Origin: DATFQI01 sp963816955
GTDB taxonomy: Bacteria > Actinomycetota > Thermoleophilia > Solirubrobacterales > Solirubrobacteraceae
Direction of reading: 5' to 3'
DNA: 64,000 nucleotides
NCBI GenBank assembly: GCA_963816955.1
Contig: CAWFME010000005.1
Location: forward strand, 186,001-250,000
Position numbers and translations under genes: made by a program. How positions within the stretch are numbered: the stretch's first letter is position 1; each line of letters begins with the position of its first letter. Below, in pieces: positions 15,797 to 22,113 of the stretch. The notes beneath the pieces were generated by a model that worked only from the letters and a program-made list of their open reading frames with translations, was not told the origin of the DNA and ran no database searches.

Positions 15797-17256
15797 GCGG
15801 CGGGATCGTCCACCTCGTCGGCGCGGGGCCCGGGGACCCCGGGCTGCTGACCGTGCGGGCCGTCGAGCTGATCGCCGCGGCCGACGTGATCCTCCACGAC
15901 CGGCTGATCCCGGCCGAGGCGCTCGCCCACGCCCGCCCGGACGCCGAGCTCGTCTACGTCGGCAAGGAGGGCGCGGGCGCGCAGGTCCCCCAGGAGGAGA
16001 CGCACGCGTTCCTGCTCGAGCACGCGCGCGCGGGCCGGCGCGTCGTGCGGCTCAAGGGCGGCGACCCGTTCGTGTTCGGCCGCGGCGGGGAGGAGGCGCT
16101 GCTGCTGCGCGAGGCGGGCATCCCGTTCGAGGTCGTCCCCGGGATCACGGCAGGGGTCGCCGCGCCCGCCTACGCGGGCATTCCCGTCACCCAGCGCGAG
16201 ATCGCCAGCGGCGTCGCGTTCGTCACCGGACACGAGGACCCGGCCAAGCCGGAGTCCCAGCTCGACTGGCCCGCGCTGGCCGCCTTCCCGGGCACGCTGG
16301 TCTTCTACATGGGCGTACGGGCGCTGCCGCGGATCGCGCAGCAGCTCGTCGAGGGCGGCCGCGCGCCCGACGAGCCCGTCGCGGTGGTGGAGCGCGGCAC
16401 GCTGCCCGGCCAGCGCACGCTCCTGGCCACGCTGGCGGACGTCGTCGAGCGCGCCGCGCGGGAGGGCATCCGCGCCCCAGCGATCACGCTCGTCGGCCCG
16501 GTCGCCGCCCTGCGCGAGCGGATCGCCTGGCTCGAGACCCGGCCGCTGCACGGCAGGACGATCGCGGTCACGCGCGCGCGGGCGCAGGCGAGCGCACTCG
16601 CCAAGCGGCTACGCGAGCTCGGGGCGGCGGTCGTCGAGGCGCCGGCGATCCGCATCGAGCCGTTGCCCGCCGCCAAGCCCGACCTGAGCCGCTACGACCT
16701 CGTCGCGGTCACCTCGCCCAATGGCGCGGAACGCCTGCTGGAGCTGCTGCGCGACGCGCGCGAGCTCGCCGGGATCACGGTCGCGGCGATCGGCCCCGGC
16801 ACGGCGCGCGCCCTGCGCGAGCGCGGGGTCGAGCCCGACGTGGTCCCCGAGCGCGCCGTCGCCGAGGGCCTGGTGGAGGCGCTGCGCGACGTGCCGGTCA
16901 CGCGCGCCCTGATCGCGCGCGCCGCCGAGGGCCGCGACGTCCTCCCCGACGCGCTGCGCGAGCGCGGCGCCGAGGTCGACGTCCTGGCGCTCTACGAGAC
17001 GGTCGCCGAGCCGCTCGACGAGGAGACCCGCGACGCGGCCGCGGCGGCGGACTACCTCACGTTCACCTCGGCGTCGTCGGTCCGGTTCTACGTGCAGGCG
17101 GGTGGGGAGCTCAGCGGTCCACGGATCGCCTCGATCGGGCCGGCGACCAGCGCCGCGCTGCGCGAGCACGGCGCCGAGCCCGACGTCGAGGCCGATCCGC
17201 ATACGCCCGACGGGCTCGTCGAGGCCGTGTCGGGGGACGCTGAACGGCGCTCGTAG
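15793..17256 (+). CDS. Uroporphyrinogen-III C-methyltransferase / uroporphyrinogen-III synthase fusion
   Basis: About 487 residues with two enzymes in one chain. Residues 1-245 are a SUMT (CobA) domain: VHLVGAGPGDPGLLTVRA, VRLKGGDPFVFGRGGEEA, VVPGITAGVAAPAYAGIPVT and YMGVRALPRI. Residues about 250-480 are HemD: GRTIAVTRARAQASALAKRL, VAVTSPNGAERLLELL, AAIGPGTARALRERG, LIARAAEGRDVLPDAL and LTFTSASSVRFYV. The fusion makes uro'gen III and methylates it to precorrin-2, feeding the dehydrogenase at the head of this run. GTG 15793 overlaps the hemC stop. Confidence 0.95.
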   Translation: MSGGIVHLVGAGPGDPGLLTVRAVELIAAADVILHDRLIPAEALAHARPDAELVYVGKEGAGAQVPQEETHAFLLEHARAGRRVVRLKGGDPFVFGRGGEEALLLREAGIPFEVVPGITAGVAAPAYAGIPVTQREIASGVAFVTGHEDPAKPESQLDWPALAAFPGTLVFYMGVRALPRIAQQLVEGGRAPDEPVAVVERGTLPGQRTLLATLADVVERAAREGIRAPAITLVGPVAALRERIAWLETRPLHGRTIAVTRARAQASALAKRLRELGAAVVEAPAIRIEPLPAAKPDLSRYDLVAVTSPNGAERLLELLRDARELAGITVAAIGPGTARALRERGVEPDVVPERAVAEGLVEALRDVPVTRALIARAAEGRDVLPDALRERGAEVDVLALYETVAEPLDEETRDAAAAADYLTFTSASSVRFYVQAGGELSGPRIASIGPATSAALREHGAEPDVEADPHTPDGLVEAVSGDAERRS

Positions 17257-17263
17257 GAGGGCG

Positions 17264-17277
17264 AGGGGCCGGCCCCT
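17264..17277. terminator. Perfect 14-bp palindrome between convergent genes
   Basis: AGGGGCC-GGCCCCT with no loop, 8 bp after the cobA-hemD stop and overlapping the stop codon of the convergent metallopeptidase gene. Possibly part of a bidirectional terminator, though no T-tract follows. The half-site resembles the larger hairpin at 38574-38609. Confidence 0.4.
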
Positions 17278-18136
17278 ACACGTCGTCGACGGAGAACGTG
17301 TCGCAGTCGGCCGGCTGCCCCGACGACTGGCCTGTCTTGAACCACTTCGCCCGCTGCGCGGACGTCCCGTGCGTGAACGAGTCGGGACGCACCTCTCCGG
17401 TCGCGCGCTTCTGGAGCCGGTCGTCGCCGACGGCCTGCGAGGCCGCGATCGCCTCGTCGACGTCGCCCGGGTCGAGCTGGTCGAAGACCGCGTGCGCCCA
17501 CACGCCGGCGTAGCAGTCGGCCTGCAGCTCGAGCCGGACCGACAGCGGGTTCGCCTGCTCGGGGTCAGCGCGCTGGAGGCGGCGAACCTCGTCGCTGGTG
17601 CCCCGCACGTGCTGGACGTGGTGGCCGACCTCGTGCGCGATCACGTAGGCCCACGCGAAGTCCCCGGAGGCGCCGAGCTCCCGCTGCATGTCGCCGTAGA
17701 AGCTCAGGTCCAGGTACACCCGCTCGTCGCCCGGGCAGTAGAACGGCCCGACGGCCGAGCTCGCGGAGCCACAGCCCGTCGAGACGGCGCTGCGGTAGAG
17801 GTACAGCTTGGCGTCGCGGTAACCGCCGCCGTCGAAGGTCCGCGCCCACGTCTGCTGCGCGGAGTCGAAGACGTACTCGCTGAAGTCGCGCAGGTCGCGC
17901 TCCGGGTCCTGGGCGGCGGGGATGGCGCCGCCGTCCGGCGCCTGCGCCCCGTCGTCGAACGCGGTCGGCACCGCGAAGCTGCTCCCACCCGACAGCAGCT
18001 GGAAGGCGACGAACACGAGCACGCCGACGAGCCCGAGCCCGCTCGGCACCGCGACGCGGCCGCCGGACATCCGGCCGCCACGCGCGCCGCGCGCGTCGAT
18101 CGTGTTCCCGCTCGAGCGTCCCTTCTGCCAGCGCAT
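17276..18136 (-). CDS. Neutral zinc metallopeptidase (YpfJ family), membrane-anchored
   Basis: About 286 residues. A short basic N-terminus is followed by one membrane helix (LGLVGVLVFVAFQLL), then a periplasmic/extracytoplasmic domain with DSAQQTWARTF, FYCPGDERVYLDLSFY, the zinc site AYVIAHEVGHHVQ (HExxH) and LELQADCYAGVWAH carrying the third ligand. ATG 18136 has GGAAGG 9 nt upstream and is preferred over ATG 18145. It is divergent from the SAM hydroxide adenosyltransferase with only about 27 bp between starts. Confidence 0.92.
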   Translation of the reverse strand: MRWQKGRSSGNTIDARGARGGRMSGGRVAVPSGLGLVGVLVFVAFQLLSGGSSFAVPTAFDDGAQAPDGGAIPAAQDPERDLRDFSEYVFDSAQQTWARTFDGGGYRDAKLYLYRSAVSTGCGSASSAVGPFYCPGDERVYLDLSFYGDMQRELGASGDFAWAYVIAHEVGHHVQHVRGTSDEVRRLQRADPEQANPLSVRLELQADCYAGVWAHAVFDQLDPGDVDEAIAASQAVGDDRLQKRATGEVRPDSFTHGTSAQRAKWFKTGQSSGQPADCDTFSVDDV

Positions 18137-18163
18137 CGACCGCATCCTTCCCCGGTCGGCACA

Positions 18164-18982
18164 ATGGCGCACATGCCGCGCCCCATCACCTTCCTCTCCG
18201 ACTACGGGCTCGGGGACGAGTTCGCCGGCGTGGTGCACGGGGTGATCGCGCGGATCGCCCCCGGCGCGCAGGTGATCGACCTCACGCACGGCATCCCCCG
18301 GCAGGACGTCGAGGCCGGCGCGCGGGCGCTGGCGCGCTCGCTCCCCTACACGCCCGCCGGGGTGCACCTGGCCGTCGTGGACCCCGAGGTCGGCGCGCGC
18401 CGGCGCGCGGTCGCGCTGCTCACGGCCGAGGAGGAGCGCTACCTGGTCGGCCCCGACAACGGCCTGCTGATCCCCGCGTCGGAGCGCTTCGGCGGCGTCG
18501 TGGAGGCCGTCGAGATCTCGGCCTCGAGCTGGCGGCTCGAGCCGGTCTCTGCGACGTTCCACGGCCGCGACGTGTTCGCGCCGGTGGCGGCGAGGCTGGC
18601 CGCCGGGGAGCCGCTCGGCGAGGCCGGGCCGCCGCTCGAGCCCGAGGACCTCATCCGCCTCGAGCTGAGCCGGGCGCGGGTCGAGGGCAGGAGCCTGATC
18701 GCCCGCATCGTCGAGACTGACGGCTTCGGCAACCTCGCCCTCGACGCCGGCCTGCGCGACCTCATGGGCACGGAGATCCGGCTCGGGGACCCGATCGCGG
18801 TGCGGCGCGACACGCGCCGCGCGCCCGGCGTCTTCGCGCGCACGTTCGCCGACGTCGAGCGCGGCGGGCTGCTGATCTACGAGGACGCGGGCGGCGCGCT
18901 CGCGGTGGCGATCAACGGCGGCGACGCCGGCCGCCTGCTCGGAGCCCGCCCCGGCGACGAGCTGCGGGTGGAGCGCGCGTGA
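18164..18982 (+). CDS. S-adenosyl-L-methionine hydroxide adenosyltransferase (DUF62 family)
   Basis: About 270 residues. The family hydrolyses SAM to adenosine and methionine, related to fluorinase/chlorinase. Seen: ITFLSDYGLGDEFAGVVHGV at the N-terminus, IDLTHGIPRQDVEAGA, VHLAVVDPEVG, LVGPDNGLLIPA, SATFHGRDVFAPVAARLA, and the C-terminal DGFGNLAL. Starts ATG 18164 or 18173. The stop overlaps birA GTG 18979. Confidence 0.92.
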   Translation: MAHMPRPITFLSDYGLGDEFAGVVHGVIARIAPGAQVIDLTHGIPRQDVEAGARALARSLPYTPAGVHLAVVDPEVGARRRAVALLTAEEERYLVGPDNGLLIPASERFGGVVEAVEISASSWRLEPVSATFHGRDVFAPVAARLAAGEPLGEAGPPLEPEDLIRLELSRARVEGRSLIARIVETDGFGNLALDAGLRDLMGTEIRLGDPIAVRRDTRRAPGVFARTFADVERGGLLIYEDAGGALAVAINGGDAGRLLGARPGDELRVERA

Positions 18983-19656
18983 GCCGCCTCGGGCGGCCGC
19001 GGTTGCACGCCCGCTCGATCGACTCGACCAACGCCCGCGCCCGTGAGCTGGCCGCCGCCGGCGCCCCGCACGGCACCGCGGTCACGGCGGGGGAGCAGAC
19101 CGCCGGCCGCGGGCGCCAGGGCCGCGCCTGGTCCACGCCGCCGGGCAGCGCGCTCGCGCTCTCGCTGGTGATCCGCGACCCGGACCCGCTGCTGTCGCTG
19201 CGTGCCGGGCTCGCCGTGGCCGACCTGGCGGGCCCGGGCGCGCAGGTCAAGTGGCCCAACGACGTCCTGCTGGACGCCCGCAAGGTCGCGGGCGTGCTCG
19301 TGGAGGGCCGCCCGCAGGAGGGCTGGGCCGTGCTCGGGATCGGGGTCAACGCCGCGCTCGACCTCGCCGCGCTCCCGGAGGAGCTGCGCGGCACGGCCGG
19401 GACCCTCGGCCTCGAGCCGGCGGAGCTGCCGCGGGCGCTCGAGACGCTGCTCGCGGCGCTCGAGACCCGGCTCGCCGAGCAGCCGGAAGCCACGCTCCGA
19501 GCCCTGCGCGAGCGCGACGCCCTCGCCGGACAGCGGGTGCGCTGGGAGGGAGGCGAGGGCACCGGCGCCGGGATCGCCGACGACGGCGCGCTGCTCGTGC
19601 GCGGCGCCGGCGGGACCCTCCACGCCCTCGCCGCGGGCGAGGTGCACCTGCGCTAG
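18979..19656 (+). CDS. birA: Biotin--[acetyl-CoA-carboxylase] ligase (monofunctional)
   Basis: About 225 residues. Attaches biotin to carboxylase carrier domains via biotinyl-AMP. Motifs: SIDSTNARARELA, the adenylate-binding GRGRQGRAWSTPPGSALALS, VKWPNDVLLDARKVAGVLVE and GIGVNAALDL, plus the small C-terminal SH3-like domain. There is no N-terminal helix-turn-helix, so it is ligase only and not a repressor. GTG 18979 overlaps the previous stop. Confidence 0.95.
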   Translation: MSRLGRPRLHARSIDSTNARARELAAAGAPHGTAVTAGEQTAGRGRQGRAWSTPPGSALALSLVIRDPDPLLSLRAGLAVADLAGPGAQVKWPNDVLLDARKVAGVLVEGRPQEGWAVLGIGVNAALDLAALPEELRGTAGTLGLEPAELPRALETLLAALETRLAEQPEATLRALRERDALAGQRVRWEGGEGTGAGIADDGALLVRGAGGTLHALAAGEVHLR

Positions 19657-20036
19657 CCCGCGTCGAGCGCCTCGACGCGCTCCTCGAGCCCGTACACCGT
19701 CAGCACGTCGCCCGGGCAGACCGTGGTCGTCTCATCGGGGGCGCCGACATAGGCGGAGTTGCGCCGGTGGATGCCGAGCACGACGATCCCGGCGTCGCGC
19801 AGGGTCAGCTCGCCCAGCTCGCGCCCGGCGATCCAGTCGGCGCCCTCCACCTCCAGCTCCGCCACCGCGTAGCCCTCGCCGAGCTCCAGCAGCCCGGCGT
19901 AGTCGCGCACGTCGAGATCCGTCCACCGTCCCAGCGCGCGCCTGATGAGGCGCGTGAGCACCCGGTCGACCGGCCTGCTGAGCGCGAGCGCGCCGAGCAG
20001 CACCATGCCCCCGGCGAGGACGCTGACGGCGACCAT
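19653..20036 (-). CDS. RCK_C (TrkA-C) domain protein with one membrane helix
   Basis: About 127 residues. One N-terminal transmembrane segment (VAVSVLAGGMVLLGALAL), a short basic linker, then a TrkA-C/RCK_C-like domain: AVAELEVEGADWIAGRELGELTLRDAGIVVLGIHR and VCPGDVLTVYG. RCK_C domains usually sense nucleotides or ions on potassium channels and exporters; here it is on a minimal membrane anchor without a pore domain. ATG 20036 follows GAGGGCG. It converges with birA (4-bp overlap) and follows the secreted-protein gene. Confidence 0.75.
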   Translation of the reverse strand: MVAVSVLAGGMVLLGALALSRPVDRVLTRLIRRALGRWTDLDVRDYAGLLELGEGYAVAELEVEGADWIAGRELGELTLRDAGIVVLGIHRRNSAYVGAPDETTTVCPGDVLTVYGLEERVEALDAG

Positions 20037-20062
20037 CGCCCTCGCCGTACCCGCAAGCGGCG

Positions 20063-20650
20063 TCAGCCCATCTTGCGCGGATCGACGAACAGGTCGTCGA
20101 TCTGCCAGTCGCCCGTCGCGCTGAAGCGCAGGCGGACGGCGACGGTGCCCTTGCCGCCGATCAGCAGGCCCGCGGCGCCGGTGTCCATCGGGGCCACGGG
20201 CGCCCACGCGGTCGAGCCGGAGACGGACCCGAGCGCGGCGTACTGCGACGGCCGCTCGACGATCGCCTCGGCGCGCAGCGACGCGGAGGCGCCCTGGGCC
20301 GCCCGGCCGAAGAAGCGGAAGGTCGGGCGCGCCTCGTCGATGCACATCGCCGGCGAGGTGGCGGTGGCGCCGGCCGGGATCGAGAGCGAGTACTGGCCGA
20401 GGCGGCCCGTGACGGCGAACGGCTCGCTGCCCTTCACGAGCTTCGCGCCGCCGGTCAGCGACCAGCCGTTCGTCGACTCGAGCGTGCCGTTCGGGGCCAG
20501 CTCGTAGAGGTTGAAGTCGCCCCAGGGCGAGAAGGGCTGGCTCGTCTTGCCGGCACAGGTGGCGGCGTTCGCGGGGGCCGCCAGGGCGAGGGCGGCGAGA
20601 GCTCCGGCGAGCAGGGCGCCCGTCAGGCGAAGGCGTCGGGGCGTGCGCAT
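20063..20650 (-). CDS. Secreted protein of unknown function
   Basis: About 195 residues with a clear signal peptide (basic MRTPRRLRLTG, hydrophobic LLAGALAALALA, cleavage near PANAA). The mature part starts with a Cys, has blocks FSPWGDFNLYELAPNGTLES and GDWQIDDLFVDP, and looks like a beta-sandwich of the kind that recurs in this lineage (inference). No catalytic motif is apparent. It is divergent from the HD-GYP gene. I do not recognise a named family. Confidence 0.7.
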   Translation of the reverse strand: MRTPRRLRLTGALLAGALAALALAAPANAATCAGKTSQPFSPWGDFNLYELAPNGTLESTNGWSLTGGAKLVKGSEPFAVTGRLGQYSLSIPAGATATSPAMCIDEARPTFRFFGRAAQGASASLRAEAIVERPSQYAALGSVSGSTAWAPVAPMDTGAAGLLIGGKGTVAVRLRFSATGDWQIDDLFVDPRKMG

Positions 20651-20739
20651 GCCCCTGTCATCGGCAGCGCTCGCGAGCGCCGATACCGGACGTCCGGCCA
20701 CTCTCCGGAATAACTGCGCAGCGCCGATAAGACACCTGG

Positions 20740-22110
20740 ATGGGATCCCTCGACGTCGATCCGCGGCTCGAGACGCTGCTGCGGTCGTCCGCGCGGCGCG
20801 CGGCCGAGCCTCTGTCCCCCCGCCACCGGCGGGCGGAGCTCGCGAGCGCGCTCGCGATGGCCGGCGCGATCGCCGCGCTCGCGACGTGGCTGCCCGCGGG
20901 CCGCGAGGACTCCTGGACGTCGTTCGCGCTGCTGCTGGCGCTGCTGACGCTGGCCAGCCGCGTCCGCTTCACGGTCGGCGCGTTCACCGGCGCGCCGACC
21001 CAGCCGTTCCTCGTCGCCGCCTTCCTGATGCTGCCGCCGGCGGCCGCCGTGGCGATCTGGATCGCCGCCGACGTGCTCGTGCGGCTGCCGGACTACCTGC
21101 GCCGCCGCACCCACCCCGACCACCTGCTGCTGCACTTCGGCGACGCGTGGCCCGCGCTCGGCCCGGCGCTCGCGATCGGCCTGCTCGCCCCCGGCGAGCC
21201 CACGCTCGGCGCCTGGCTCGCGGTGGCGCTGGCGCTCGTGGCGCAGATCGCGATCGAGACGGTCGCCTTCGAGGCGCGCGCGTGGCTGGCCCACGGCATC
21301 CCGCCGCGGCTCGGCCTGCGCGAGGCCGCGATCTCGTTCGCGGTCGACGGCGCGCTCGCGCCGATCGGGCTGGTCGTCGCCGTCGTCGCCTGGGACGAGC
21401 CGCTGGCGCTGCTGACCGTGATGCCGCTGGTCGGCCTGCTCGCCGTGCTCGCGCGGGAGCGCGAGCGCCGGATGGAGCACGTCCTCGCCCTCTCCGACGC
21501 CTACCGCGGCACCGCGCTGCTGATGGGCGAGATGCTCGAGTCCGAGGACCCCTACACGGGGGGCGAGCACACCTGGGGCGTGGTGTCCTTGGTGCTGCGC
21601 GTCGGCGACGAGCTGGGCCTGGACGCGCGCGAGCGCCGCCACCTCGAGTTCACCGCGCTGCTGCACGACATCGGCAAGCTCCGCACCCCGCCGGAGATCC
21701 TCAACAAGCCGGGCTCGCTGACCGACGAGGAGTGGGCGATCGTCCGCCGGCACCCGGTCGACGGGCAGCGGATGCTCGAGCGGATCGGCGGCATGCTCGC
21801 CGAGGTCGGCTTCAGCGTCCGCGCGCACCACGAGCGCTGGGACGGCGGCGGCTACCCCGACGGCATCGCCGGCGAGGCGATCCCGCTCGCGGCCCGCATC
21901 GTCTGCGTCTGCGACGCCTTCAACGCGATGACGACGAACCGCTCCTACCGCCCGGCGATGCCGGTCGCCGACGCGCTCGCGGAGCTGCGCGCCTGCGCGG
22001 GAACGCAGTTCGACCCGGCCGTCGTCGATGCGATCGAGCGGGTCCGGCCGGGTCGCGCGGACGCCGGCGACACGGCCCGCGGCGTCCTGGCCAGGCTCGA
22101 GACGGCCTAG
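20740..22110 (+). CDS. HD-GYP domain protein with N-terminal membrane sensor
   Basis: About 456 residues. Residues 30-235 hold roughly seven hydrophobic segments (a MASE-like integral membrane sensor); residues 250-440 are an HD-GYP domain with LLHDIGKL (HD motif), HPVDGQRML, AHHERWDGGGYPDG (the HHxxWDGxGYP signature) and VCDAFNAMTTNRSYRPAM. HD-GYP proteins usually hydrolyse cyclic di-GMP. Start ATG 20740. Upstream are two GCGCCGATA direct repeats (20679 and 20721), the second resembling a sigma-28 -10 element. Confidence 0.92.
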   Translation: MGSLDVDPRLETLLRSSARRAAEPLSPRHRRAELASALAMAGAIAALATWLPAGREDSWTSFALLLALLTLASRVRFTVGAFTGAPTQPFLVAAFLMLPPAAAVAIWIAADVLVRLPDYLRRRTHPDHLLLHFGDAWPALGPALAIGLLAPGEPTLGAWLAVALALVAQIAIETVAFEARAWLAHGIPPRLGLREAAISFAVDGALAPIGLVVAVVAWDEPLALLTVMPLVGLLAVLARERERRMEHVLALSDAYRGTALLMGEMLESEDPYTGGEHTWGVVSLVLRVGDELGLDARERRHLEFTALLHDIGKLRTPPEILNKPGSLTDEEWAIVRRHPVDGQRMLERIGGMLAEVGFSVRAHHERWDGGGYPDGIAGEAIPLAARIVCVCDAFNAMTTNRSYRPAMPVADALAELRACAGTQFDPAVVDAIERVRPGRADAGDTARGVLARLETA

Positions 22111-22113
22111 CTC

